Below are positions 1 to 14,600 of a DNA stretch of 64,000 bases, piece after piece (within the stretch, counting starts at the first letter, position 1; each line of letters begins with the position of its first letter). The notes beneath the pieces were generated by a model that ran no database searches, was not told where the DNA came from, and saw only the letters and a program-made list of their open reading frames with translations. The position numbers and the translations under genes were made by a program. The DNA is from Eledone cirrhosa (lineage: Eukaryota; Mollusca; Cephalopoda; Octopoda; Eledonidae), in assembly GCA_964016885.1 (NCBI GenBank), contig OZ024742.1, forward strand, positions 358,242,087 to 358,306,086. The letters are read 5' to 3'.

Positions 1-744
1 TAGACTTGCCTCTCTAGCTATGGTGTAATGTTGTAAATGATACCTTGATCTGACTCATCAGTCTTGTCTTGCCTCTCTAACTATTTGTGTAATGCTGTAA
101 ATGATACCTTGATCTGACTCACCGGTCTAGACTTGCCTCTCTAGCTATTGCGTGATGTTGTAAATGATAACTTGATCTGACTCACCAGTCTTGACTTGCC
201 TCTCGAACTATTGTGTAATGTTGTAAATGATACCTTAATCTGACTCACCAGTCTTGACTTTCCTCTCAAACTATTGTGTAATGCTGTAAATGATACCTTG
301 ATCTGACTCACCAGTCTTGACTTGCCTCTCAAACTATTGTGTAATGTTGTAAATGATACCTTGATCTAACTCACCAGTCTTGTCTTGCCTCTCTAACTAT
401 TGTGTAATGTTGTAAATGATACCTTGATCTGACTCACCAGTCTTGATTTGCCTCTCGAAATATTGTGTAATGTTGTAAATGATACCTTGATCTGACTCAC
501 CAGTCTTGACTTGCCTCTCTAACTATTGTGTAATGCTATAAATGAAACCTTGATCTGACTCACCGGTCTTGACTTGCCTCTCTAACTATTGTATTATGCT
601 GCAAATGATACATTTATCTGACCCACCAGTCTTGACCTGCCTCTCTAACTATTGTGTAATGCTGTAAATGATATCTTGATCTGACTCACCGGTCTAGACT
701 TGACTCTCTAGCTATTGCGTGATGTTGTAACTGATAACTTGATC

Positions 745-3700
745 TGACCCACCAGTCTTGACTTGTCTCTCTAACTATTGTGTAATGCTGTAAATGATAC
801 CTTGATCTAACTCACCGGTCTAGACTTGCCTCTCTAGCTATTGGGTGATGTTGTAAATGATAACTTGATCTGACCCACCAGTCTTGACTTGCCTCTCTAA
901 CTATTGTGTAATGCTGCAAATGATACCTTGATCTGACTCACCAGTCTTGTCTTGCCTCTCTAACTATTGTATTATGCTGCAAATGATACCTGTATCTGAG
1001 TCACCAGTCTTGACTTGCCTCTCTAACTATTGTGTAATGCTGCAAATGATACCTTGATCTGACTCATCAGTCTTGTCTTGCCTCTCTAACTATTTGTGTA
1101 ATGCTGTAAATGATATCTTGATCTGACTCACCGGTCTAGACTTGACTCTCTAGCTATTGCGTGATGTTGTAAATGATACCTTGATCTGACTCACCAGTCT
1201 TGACTTGCCTCTCTAACTATTGTGTAATGCTGTAAATGATATCTTGATCTGACTCATCAGTCTTGTCTTGCCTCTCTAACTATTGTGTAATGCTGTAAAT
1301 GATATCTTGATCTGACTCACCGGTCTAGACTTGACTCTCTAGCTATTGCGTGATGTTATAAATGATAACTTGATCTGACCCACCAGTCTTGACTTGCCTC
1401 ACTAACTATTGTGTAATGCTGCAAATGATACATTAATATGACTCACCAGTCATGACTTGCCTCTCTACCTATGGTGTAATGTTGTAAATGATACCTTGAT
1501 CTGACTCACCAGTCTTGACTTGCCTCTCTAACTATTGTGTAATGTTGTAAATGATACCTTGATCTGACTCACCAGTCTTGACTTTCCTCTCTAACTATTG
1601 TGTAATGTTGTGAATGATACCTTAATCTGACTCACCAGTCTTGACTTTCCTCTCTAACTATTGTGTAATGCTGCAAATGATACCTTGATTTGACACACCA
1701 GTCTTGACTTGCCTCTCAAACTATTGTGTAATGTTGTAAATTATACCTTGATCTGACTCACCAGTCTTGACTTGCCTCTCTAACTATTGTGTAATGTTGT
1801 AAATGATATCTTGATCTGACTCACCAGTCTTGACTTGACTCTCTAACTATTGTGTAATGCTGCAAATGATACCTTGATCTAACTCACCAGTCTTGTCTTG
1901 CCTCTCTAACTATTGTGTAATGTTGTAAATGATACCTTGATCTGACTCACCAGTCTTGATTTGCCTCTCGAAATATTGTGTAATGTTGTAAATGATACCT
2001 TGATCTGACCCACCAGTCTTGACTTGCCTTTCTAACTATTGTGTAATGCTGCAAATGATACCTTGATCTCACTCACCAGTCTTGTCTTGCCTCTCTAACT
2101 ATTGTATTATGCTGCAAATGATACCTTTATCTGAGTCACCAGTCTTGACTTGCCTCGCTAACTATTGTGTAATGCTGTAAATGATACCTTGATCTGACTC
2201 ACCAGTCTTGACTTGCCTCTCTAACTATTGTGTAATGTTGTAAATGATACCTTAATCTGACTCCCCGGTCTTGACTTTCCTCTCTAACTATTGTGTAATG
2301 TTGTAAATGATACCTTGATCTGACTCACCAGTCTTGACTTGCCTCTCTAACTATTGTGTAATGTTGTAAATGATACCTTGATCTGACTCACCAGTCTTGT
2401 CTTGCCTCTCTAACTATTGTGTAATGCTGCAAATGATACCTTGATCTGACTCATCAGTCTTGTCTTGCCTCTCTAACTATTGTGTAATGCTGCAAATGAT
2501 AACTTGATTTGACTCACCAGTCTGGACTTGCCTCTCTAACTATGGTGTAATGTTGTAAATGAAACCTTGATCTGACTCACCGGTCTAGACTGGCCTCTCT
2601 AGCTATTGCGTGATGTTGTAAATGATACCTTGATCTGACTCACCAGTCTTGACTTGCCTCTCTAACTATTGTGTAATGCTGTAAATGATACCTTGATCTA
2701 ACTCACCGGTCTAGACTTGCCTCTCTAGCTATTGGGTGATGTTGTAAATGATAACTTGATCTGACCCACCAGTCTTGATTTGCCTCTCTAACTATTGTGT
2801 AATGCTGCAAATGATACCTTGATCTGACTCACCAGTCTTGTCTTGCCTCTCTAACTATTGTATTATGCTGCAAATGATACCTGTATCTGAGTCACCAGTC
2901 TTGATTTGCCTCTCTAACTATTGTGTAATGCTGCAAATGATACCTTGATCTGACTCATCAGTCTTATCTTGCCTCTCTAACTATTTGTGTAATGCTGTAA
3001 ATGATATCTTGATCTGACTCACCGGTCTAGACTTGACTCTCTAGCTATTGCGTGATGTTGTAAATGATACCTTGATCTGACTCACCAGTCTTGACTTGCC
3101 TCTCTAACTATTGTGTAATGCTGTAAATGATATCTTGATCTGACTCATCAGTCTTGTCTTGCCTCTCTAACTATTGTGTAATGCTGTAAATGATATCTTG
3201 ATCTGACTCACCGGTCTAGACTTGACTCTCTAGCTATTGCGTGATGTTGTAAATGATAACTTGATCTGACCCACCAGTCTTGACTTGCCTCACTAACTAT
3301 TGTGTAATGCTGCAAATGATACATTAATATGACTCACCAGTCATGACTTGCCTCTCTACCTATGGTGTAATGTTGTAAATGATACCTTGATCTGACTCAC
3401 CAGTCTTGACTTGCCTCTCTAACTATTGTGTAATGTTGTAAATGATACCTTGATCTGACTCACCAGTCTTGACTTTCCTCTCTAACTATTGTGTAATGTT
3501 GTGAATGATACCTTAATCTGACTCACCAGTCTTGACTTTCCTCTCTAACTATTGTGTAATGCTGCAAATGATACCTTGATTTGACTCACCAGTCTTGACT
3601 TGCCTCTCAAACTATTGTGTAATGTTGTAAATTATACCTTGATCTGACTCACCAGTCTTGACTTGCCTCTCTAACTATTGTGTAATGTTGTAAATGATAT

Positions 3701-4838
3701 CTTGATCTGACTCACCAGTCTTGACTTGACTCTCTAACTATTGTGTAATGCTGCAAATGATACCTTGATCTAACTCACCAGACTTGTCTTGCCTCTCTAA
3801 CTATTGTGTAATGTTGTAAATGATACCTTGATCTGACTCACCAGTCTTGATTTGCCTCTCGAAATATTGTGTAATGTTGTAAATGATACCTTGATCTGAC
3901 CCACCAGTCTTGACTTGCCTCTCTAACTATTGTGTAATGCTGCAAATGATACCTTGATCTGACTCACCAGTCTTGTCTTGCCTCTCTAACTATTGTATTA
4001 TGCTGCAAATGATACCTTTATCTGAGTCACCAGTCTTGACTTGCCTCGCTAACTATTGTGTAATGCTGTAAATGATACCTTGATCTGACTCACCAGTCTT
4101 GACTTGCCTCTCTAACTATTGTGTAATGTTGTAAATGATACCTTAATCTGACTCCCCGGTCTTGACTTTCCTCTCTAACTATTGTGTAATGTTGTAAATG
4201 ATACCTTGATCTGACTCACCAGTCTTGACTTGCCTCTCTAACTATTGTGTAATGTTGTAAATGATACCTTGATCTGACTCACCAGTCTTGTCTTGCCTCT
4301 CTAACTATTGTGTAATGCTGCAAATGATACCTTGATCTGACTCATCAGTCTTGTCTTGCCTCTCTAACTATTGTGTAATGCTGCAAATGATAACTTGATT
4401 TGACTCACCAGTCTGGACTTGCCTCTCTAACTATGGTGTAATGTTGTAAATGAAACCTTGATCTGACTCACCGGTCTAGACTTGCCTCTCTAGCTATTGC
4501 GTGATGTTGTAAATGATACCTTGATCTGACTCACCAGTCTTGACTTGCCTCTCTAACTATTGTGTAATGCTGTAAATGATAACTTGATCTAACTCACCGG
4601 TCTAGACTTGCCTCTCTAGCTATTGGGTGATGTTGTAAATGATAACTTGATCTGACCCACCAGTCTTGACTTGCCTCTCTAACTATTGTGTAATGCTGCA
4701 AATGATACCTTGATCTGACTCACCAGTCTTGTCTTGCCTCTCTAACTATTGTATTATGCTGCAAATGATACCTGTATCTGAGTCACCAGTCTTGACTTGC
4801 CTCTCTAACTATTGTGTAATGCTGCAAATGATACCTTA
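745..4838. repeat. Higher-order repeat: 1,891-bp block, two full copies and a partial third
   Basis: Marker variants recur at a constant distance of 1,891 bp, which is 30 units plus one extra base from a 64-bp unit. The marker tgtatctgag starts at 991, 2,882 and 4,773. The marker cattaatatg starts at 1,431 and 3,322, and ctccccggtc at 2,261 and 4,152. Approximate copies are 745-2,635, 2,636-4,526 and a partial copy 4,527-4,838. The order of variant units is nearly identical between copies, which implies recent block duplication, for example by unequal exchange. Confidence 0.9.
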
Positions 4839-7800
4839 ATATGACTCACCAGTCATGACTTGCCTCTCTACCTATGGTGTAATGTTGTAAATGATACCTT
4901 GATCTGACTCACCAGTCTTGACTTTCCTCTCTAACTATTGTGTAATGTTGTGAATGATACCTTAATCTGACTCACCAGTCTTGACTTTCCTCTCTAACTA
5001 TTGTGTAATGCTGCAAATGATACCTTGATCTGACTCATCAGTCTTGTCTTGCCTCTCTAACTATTGTGTAATGCTGCAAATGATACCTTGATTTGACTCA
5101 CCAGTCTTGACTTGCCTCTCGAACTATTGTGTAATGTTGTAAATTATACCTTGATCTGACTCACCAGTCGTGACTTGCCTCTCTAACTATTGTGTAATGT
5201 TGTAAATGATATCTTGATCTGACTCACCAGTCTTAACTTGACTCTCTAACTATTGTGTAATGCTGCAAATGATACCTTGATCTGACTCATCAGTCATGTC
5301 CTGCCTCTCTAACTATTGTGTAATGCTGCAAATGATACCTTGATTTGACTCACCAGTCTTGATTTGCCTCTCGAAATATTGTGTAATGTTGTAAATGATA
5401 CCTTGATCTGACTCACCAGTCTTGACTTGCCTCTCTAACTATTGTGTAATGTTGTAAATGATACCTTGATCTGACTCACCAGTCTTGTCTTGCCTCTCTA
5501 ACTATTTGTGTAATGCTGTAAATGATACCTTGATCTGACTCACCGGTCTAGACTTGCCTCTCTAACTATTGTGTAATGTTGTGAATGATACCTTTATCTG
5601 ACTCACCAGTCTTGACTTTCCTCTCTAACTATTGTGTAATGTTGTGAATGATACCTTGATCTGACTCACCAGTCTTGACTTGCCTCTCTAACTATTGTGT
5701 AATGTTGTAAATGATACAATGATCTGACTCACCAGTCTTGACTTTCCTCTCTAACTATTGTGTAATGTTGTGAATGATACCTTGATCTGACTCACCAGTC
5801 TTGACTTGCCTCTCTAACTATTGTGTAATGTTGTAAATGATACCTTGATCTGACTCACCAGTCTTGACTTTCCTCTCTAACTATTGTGTAATGCTGCAAA
5901 TGATACCTTGATCTGACTCATCAGTCTTGTCTTGCCTCTCTAACTATTGTGTAATGCTGCAAATGATACCTTGATTTGACTCACGAGTCTTGACTTGCCT
6001 CTCGAACTATTGTGTAATGTTGTAAATTATACCTTGATCTGACTCACCAGTCTTGACTTGCCTCTCTAACTATTGTGTAATGTTTTAAATGATATCTTGA
6101 TCTGACTCACCAGTCTTGACTTGACTCTCTAACTATTGTGTAATGCTGCAAATGATACCTTGATCTGACTCATCAGTCTTGTCTTGCCTCTCTAACTATT
6201 GTGTAATGCTGCAAATGATACCTTGATCTAACTCACCACTCTTGTCTTGCCTCTCTAACTATTGTGTAATGTTGTAAATGATACCTTGATCTGACTCACC
6301 AATCTTGATTTGCCTCTCGAAATATTGTGTAATCTTGTAAATGATACCTTGATCTGACCCACCAGTCTTGACTTGCCTCTCTAACTATTGTGTAATGCTG
6401 CAAATGATACCTTGATCTGACTCACCAGTCTTGTCTTGCCTCTCTAACTATTGTATTAGGCTGCAAATGATACCTTTATCTGAGTCACCAGTCTTGACTT
6501 GCCTCTCTAACTATTGTGTAATGCTGTAAATGATACCTTAATATGACTCACGAGTCATGACTTGCCTCTCTAACTATGGTGTAATGCTGCAAATTATACC
6601 TTGATCTGACTCACCAGTCTTGACTTGACTCTCTAACTATTGTGTAATGTTGTAAATGATACCTTGATCTGACTCACCAGTCTTGACTTGCCTCTCTAGC
6701 TATTGCGTGATGTTGTAAATGATAACTTGATCTGACTCACCAGTCTTGACTTGCCTCTCTAACTATTGTGTAATGTTGTAAATGATACCTTGATCTGACT
6801 GGCAAGTGTTGACTTGCCTCTCTAACTATTGTGGAATGCTGAAAATGATACCTTCATCTGACTCACCAGTCTTGACTTGCCTCTCTAACTATTGTGTAAT
6901 GTTGTAAATGATACCTTGATCTGACTGGCAAGTGTTGACTTGCCTCTCTAACTATTGTGGAATGCTGAAAATGATACCTTCATCTGACTCACCAGTCTTG
7001 ACTTGCCTCTCTAACTATTGTGTAATGCTGCAAATGATACCTTGATCTGACTCACCAGTCTTGACTTGCCTCTCTAACTATTTGTGTAATGCTGTAAATG
7101 ATACCTTGATCTGACTCACCAGTCTTGACTTGCCTCTCTAACTATTGTGTAATGTTGTAAATGATACCTTGATCTGACTCACCAGTCTTGACTTGCCTCT
7201 CTAACTATTGTGTAATGTTGTAAATGATATCTTGATCTGACTCACCAGTCTTGACTTGCCTCTCTAACTATTGTGTAATGCTGCAAATGATACCATGATC
7301 TGACTTACCAGTCTTGACTTGCCTCTCTAACTATGGTGTAATGTTGTAAATGATATCTTGATCTGACTCACCAGTCTTGACTTGCCTCTCTAACTATTGT
7401 GTAATGCTGCAAATGATACCATGATCTGACTTACCAGTCTTGACTTGCCTCTCTAACTATGGTGTAATGTTGTAAATTATACCTTTATCTGACTCAACAG
7501 TCTTGACTTGCCTCTCTAACTATTGTGTAATGTTGGAAAAGATACCTTGATCTGACATATCATTTTTGTCTTGTCTCTCTAACTATTGTGTAATGCTACA
7601 AATGATACCTTGATTTGACTCACCAGTCTTGATTTGCCTCTCTAACTATTGTGTAATGCTGTAAATGATACCTTGATCTGACTCACCAGTCTTGACTTGC
7701 CTCTCTAACTATTGTGTAATGATGTAAATGATACCTTGATCTGACTCACCAGTCATGTCTTGCCTCTCTAACTATTGTGTAATGCTGCAAATGATACCAT

Positions 7801-8699
7801 GATCTGACTCACCAGTCATGTCTTGCCTCTCTAACTATTGTGTAATGCTGCAAATGATACCTTGATCTGACTCACCAGTCTTGAGTTGCCAGTCTAAATA
7901 TTGTGTAATGCTGCAAATGATACCTTGATCTGACTCACCAGTCTTGAATTTGCTCTCCAACTAATGTGTAATGTTGTAAATGATACCTTGATCTGACCCA
8001 CCAGTCTTGACATTCCTCTCTAACTATTGTGTAATGCTGCAAATGATACCTTGATCTGACATATCAGTCTTGTCTTGCCTCTGTAACTATTGTGTAATGC
8101 TGCAAATGATACCTTGATTTGACTAACCAGTCTTGACTTGCCTCTCGAACTATTGTGTAATGTTGTAAATGATACCTTGATCTGACTCACCAGTCTTGAC
8201 TTGCCTCTCTAACTATTGTGTAATGTTGTAAATGATATCTTGATCTGACTCAACAGTCTTGACTTGCCTCGCTAACTATTGTGTAATGCTGCAAATGATA
8301 CCATGATCTGACTTACCAGTCTTGACTTGCCTCTCTAACTATTGTGTAATGTTGTAAATGATATCTTGATCTGACTAAACAGTCTTGACATTCCTCTCTA
8401 ACTATTGTGTAATGCTGTAAATGATACCTTAATATGACTCACCAGTCATGACTTGCTTCTCTAACTATGGTGTAATGTTGTAAATGATACCTTGATCTGA
8501 CTCACCAGTTTTGACTTGCCTCTCTAACTATTGTGTAATGCTGCAAATGATACCTTGATCTGACTCACCAGTCTTGACTTGCATCTCTAACTATTTGTGT
8601 AATGCTGTAAATGATACCTTGATCTGACTCACCAGTCTTGACTTGCCTCTCTAACTATTGTGTAATGTTGTAAATGATATCTTGATCTGACTCACCAGT

Positions 8700-11600
8700 C
8701 TTGACTTGCCTCTTTATCTATTGTGTAATATTGTAAATGATAACTTAATATGACTCATCAGTCTTGACTTGCCTCTCTAACTATTGTGTAACGTTGTAAA
8801 TGATACCTTGATCTGAATCACCAGTCTTGACTTGCCTCTCTAACTATTGTGTAATGCTGCAAATGATACCATGATCTGACTCACCAGTCTTGACTTGCCT
8901 CTCTAACTATTTGTGTAATGCTGTAAATGATACCTTGATCTGACTCACCAGTCTCGACTTGCCTCTCTAACTATTGTGTAATGTTGTAAATGATACCTTG
9001 ATCTGACCCACCAGTCTTGACTTGCCTCTCTAACTATTGTGTAATGTTGTAAATGATATCTTGATCTGACTCACCAGTCTTGACTTGCCTCGCTAACTAT
9101 CGTGTAATGCTGCAAATGATACCATGATCTGACTCACCAGTCTTGACTTGCCTCTCTAACTATGGTGTAATGTTGTAATTTATACCTTTATCTGACTCAA
9201 CAGTCTTGACTTGCATCTCTAACTATTGTGTAATGTTGTAAATGATAACTTAATATGACTCACCAGTCTTGACTTGCCTCTCTAACTATGGTGTAATGTT
9301 GTAAATGATTTCTTGATCTGACTCACCAGTCTTGACTTGCCTCGCTAACTATTGTGTAATGCTGCAAATGATACCATGATCTGCCTTACCAGTCTTGACT
9401 TGCCTCTCTAACTATGGTGTAATGTTGTAAATTACACCTTTATCTGACTCACCAGTCTTGACTTGCCTCTCTAACTATTGTGTAATGCTGCAAATGATAC
9501 CTTGATCTGATTCACCAGTCTTGAGTTGCCAGTCTAAATATTGTGTAATGCTGCAAATGATACCTTGATCTGACTCACCAGTCTTGACTTGCTTCTCTAA
9601 CTATAGTGTAATGCTGCAAATGATACATTGATCTGACTCACCAGTTTTGACTTGCCTCTCTAACTATTGTGTAATGTTGTAAATGATAACTTAATATGAC
9701 TCATCAGTCTTGACTTGCCTCTCTAACTATGGTGTAATGTTGTAAATGATACCTTGATCTGAATCACCAGTCTCGACTTGCCTCTCTAACTATTGTGTAA
9801 TGCTGCAAATGATACCATGATCTGACTCACCAGTCTTGACTTGCCTCTCTAACTATTGTGTAATGTTGTAAATGATACCTTGATCTGACTCACCAGTCTT
9901 GACTTGCCTCTCTAACTATTGTGTAATGTTGTAAATGATATCTTGATCTGACTCACCAGTCTTGACTTGCCTCGCTAACTATCGTGTAACGCTGCAAATG
10001 ATACCATGATCTGACTCACCAGTCTTGACTTGCCTCTCTAACTATGGTGTAATGTTGTAATTTATACCTTTATCTGACTCAACAGTCTTGACTTGCATCC
10101 CTAACTATTGTGTAATGCTGCAAATGATACCTTGATCTGATTCACCAGTCTTGAGTTGCCTCTCTAACTATTGTGTAATGTTGTAAATGATAACTTAATA
10201 TGACTCACCAGTCTTGACTTGCCTCTCTAACTATTGTGTAATGCTGCAAATGATACCTTGATCTGATTCACCAGTCTTGAGTTGCCAGTCTAAATATTGT
10301 GTAATGCTGCAAATGATACCTTGATCTGACTCACCAGTCTTGACTTGCTTCTCTAACTATTGTGTAATGTTGTAAATGATACCTTGATCTGACTCACCAG
10401 TCTTGACTTGCCTCTCTAACTATAGTGTAATGCTGCAAATGATTCATTGATCTGACTCACCAGTTTTGACTTGCCTCTCTAACTATTTGTGTAATGCTGT
10501 AAATGATACCTTGATCTGACTCACCAGTCTTGACTTGCCTCTCTAACTATTGTGTAATGTTGTAAATGATACCTTGATCTGACTCACCAGTCTTGACTTG
10601 CCTCTCTAACTATTGTGTAATGTTGTAAATGATATCTTGATCTGACTCACCAGTCTTGACTTGCCTCTTTATCTATTGTGTAATATTGTAAATGATAACT
10701 TAATATGACTCATCAGTCTTGACTTGCCTCTCTAACTATTGTGTAACGTTGTAAATGATACCTTGATCTGAATCACCAGTCTTGACTTGCCTCTCTAAAT
10801 ATTGTGTAATGCTGCAAATGATACCATGATCTGACTCACCAGTCTTGACTTGCCTCTCTAACTATTTGTGTAATGCTGTAAATGATACCTTGATCTGACT
10901 CACCAGTCTCGACTTGCCTCTCTAACTATTGTGTAATGTTGTAAATGATACCTTGATCTGACTCACCAGTCTTGACTTGCCTCTCTAACTATTGTGTAAT
11001 GTTGTAAATGATATCTTGATCTGACTCACCAGTCTTGACTTGCCTCGCTAACTATCGTGTAATGCTGCAAATGATACCATGATCTGCCTTACCAGTCTTG
11101 ACTTGCCTCTCTAACTATGGTGTAATGTTGTAAATTACACCTTTATCTGACTCACCAGTCTTGACTTGCCTCTCTAACTATTGTGTAATGCTGCAAATGA
11201 TACCTTGATCTGATTCACCAGTCTTGAGTTGCCAGTCTAAATATTGTGTAATGCTGCAAATGATACCTTGATCTGACTCACCAGTCTTGACTTGCTTCTC
11301 TAACTATAGTGTAATGCTGCAAATGATACATTGATCTGACTCACCAGTTTTGACTTGCCTCTCTAACTATTGTGTAATGTTGTAAATGATAACTTAATAT
11401 GACTCATCAGTCTTGACTTGCCTCTCTAACTATGGTGTAATGTTGTAAATGATACCTTGATCTGAATCACCAGTCTCGACTTGCCTCTCTAACTATTGTG
11501 TAATGCTGCAAATGATACCATGATCTGACTCACCAGTCTTGACTTGCCTCTCTAACTATTGTGTAATGTTGTAAATGATACCTTGATCTGACTCACCAGT

Positions 11601-14600
11601 CTTGACTTGCCTCTCTAACTATTGTGTAACGCTGCAAATGATACCATGATCTGACTCACCAGTCTTGACTTGCCTCTCTAACTATGGTGTAATGTTGTAA
11701 TTTATACCTTTATCTGACTCAACAGTCTTGACTTGCATCCCTAACTATTGTGTAATGCTGCAAATGATACCTTGATCTGATTCACCAGTCTTGAGTTGCC
11801 TCTCTAACTATTGTGTAATGTTGTAAATGATAACTTAATATGACTCACCAGTCTTGACTTGCCTCTCTAACTATTGTGTAATGCTGCAAATGATACCTTG
11901 ATCTGATTCACCAGTCTTGAGTTGCCAGTCTAAATATTGTGTAATGCTGCAAATGATACCTTGATCTGACTCACCAGTCTTGACTTGCTTCTCTAACTAT
12001 TGTGTAATGTTGTAAATGATACCTTGATCTGACTCACCAGTCTTGACTTGCCTCTCTAACTATAGTGTAATGCTGCAAATGATTCATTGATCTGACTCAC
12101 CAGTTTTGACTTGCCTCTCTAACTATTTGTGTAATGCTGTAAATGATACCTTGATCTGACTCACCAGTCTTGACTTGCCTCTCTAACTATTGTGTAATGT
12201 TGTAAATGATACCTTGATCTGACTCACCAGTCTTGACTTGCCTCTCTAACTATTGTGTACTGTTGTAAATGATATCTTGATCTGACTCACCAGTCTTGAC
12301 TTGCCTCTCTAACTATTGTGTAATGTTGTAAATGATACCTTGATCTGACTCACCAGTCTTGACTTGCCTCACTAACTATTGTGTAATGTTGTAAATGAAA
12401 TCTTGATCTGACTCAACAGTCTTGATTGCCTCTCTAACTATGGTGTAATGTTGTAAATGATACCTTTATCTGACTCAACGGTCTTGACTTGCCTCTCTAA
12501 CTATTGTGTAATGCTGCAAATGATACCTTGATCTGACTCACCAGTCTTGAGTTGCCAGTCTAAATATTGTGTAATGCTGCAAATGATACCTTGATCTGAC
12601 TCACCAGTCTTGAATTTGCTCTCCAACTAATGTGTAATGTTGTAAATGATACCTTGATCTAACCCACCAGTCTTGACATTCCTCTCTAACTATTGTTTAA
12701 TGCTGCAAATGATACCTTGATCTGACATATCAGTCTTGTCTTGCCTCTCTAACTATTGTGTAATGCTGCAAATGATACCTTGATCTGACCCACCAGTCTT
12801 GACATTCCTCTCTAACTATTGTGTAATGCTGCAAATGATACCTTGATCTGACATATCAGTCTTGTCTTGCCTCTGTAACTATTGTGTAATGCTGCAAATG
12901 ATACCTTGATTTGACTAACCAGTCTTGACTTGCCTCTCGAACTATTGTGTAATGTTGTAAATGATACCTTGATCTGACTCACCAGTCTTGACTTGCCTCT
13001 CTAACTATTGTGTAATGTTGTAAATGATATCTTGATCTGACTCAACAGTCTTGACTTGCCTCGCTAACTATTGTGTAATGCTGCAAATGATACCATGATC
13101 TGACTTACCAGTCTTGACTTGCCTCTCTAACTATTGTGTAATGTTGTAAATGATATCTTGATCTGACTAAACAGTCTTGACATTCCTCTCTAACTATTGT
13201 GTAATGCTGTAAATGATACCTTAATATGACTCACCAGTCATGACTTGCTTCTCTAACTATGGTGTAATGTTGTAAATGATACCTTGATCTGACTCACCAG
13301 TCTTGACTTGCCTCTCTAACTATTGTGTAATGCTGCAAATGATACCTTGATCTGACTCACCAGTCTTGACTTGCATCTCTAACTATTTGTGTAATGCTGT
13401 AAATGATACCTTGATCTGACTCACCAGTCTTGACTTGCCTCTCTAACTATTGTGTAATGTTGTAAATGATATCTTGATCTGACTCACCAGTCTTGACTTG
13501 CCTCTTTATCTATTGTGTAATATTGTAAATGATAACTTAATATGACTCATCAGCCTTGACTTGCCTCTCTAACTATTGTGTAACGTTGTAAATGATACCT
13601 TGATCTGAATCACCAGTCTTGACTTGCCTCTCTAACTATTGTGTAATGCTGCAAATGATACCATGATCTGACTCACCAGTCTTGACTTGCCTCTCTAACT
13701 ATGTGTGTAATGCTGTAAATGATACCTTGATCTGACTCACCAGTCTCGACTTGCCTCTCTAACTATTGTGTAATGTTGTAAATGATACCTTGATCTGACT
13801 CACCAGTCTTGACTTGCCTCTCTAACTATTGTGTAATGTTGTAAATGATATCTTGATCTGACTCACCAGTCTTGACTTGCCTCTCTAACTATGGTGTAAT
13901 GTTGTAAATGATTTCTTGATCTGACTCACCAGTCTTGACTTGCCTCGCTAACTATTGTGTAATGCTGCAAATGATACCATGATCTGCCTTACCAGTCTTG
14001 ACTTGCCTCTCTAACTATGGTGTAATGTTGTAAATTACACCTTTATCTGACTCACCAGTCTTGACTTGCCTCTCTAACTATTGTGTAATGCTGCAAATGA
14101 TACCTTGATCTGATTCACCAGTCTTGAGTTGCCAGTCTAAATATTGTGTAATGCTGCAAATGATACCTTGATCTGACTCACCAGTCTTGACTTGCTTCTC
14201 TAACTATAGTGTAATGCTGCAAATGATACATTGATCTGACTCACCAGTTTTGACTTGCCTCTCTAACTATTGTGTAATGTTGTAAATGATAACTTAATAT
14301 GACTCATCAGTCTTGACTTGCCTCTCTAACTATGGTGTAATGTTGTAAATGATACCTTGATCTGAATCACCAGTCTCGACTTGCCTCTCTAACTATTGTG
14401 TAATGCTGCAAATGATACCATGATCTGACTCACCAGTCTTGACTTGCCTCTCTAACTATTGTGTAATGTTGTAAATGATACCTTGATCTGACTCACCAGT
14501 CTTGACTTGCCTCTCTAACTATTGTGTAATGTTGTAAATGATATCTTGATCTGACTCACCAGTCTTGACTTGCCTCGCTAACTATCGTGTAACGCTGCAA

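Noticed and set aside
141..332. Minus-strand 63-codon frame as a gene
   Set aside because: It is three satellite units in which the usual TAG is mutated; the adjoining units contain the stop.
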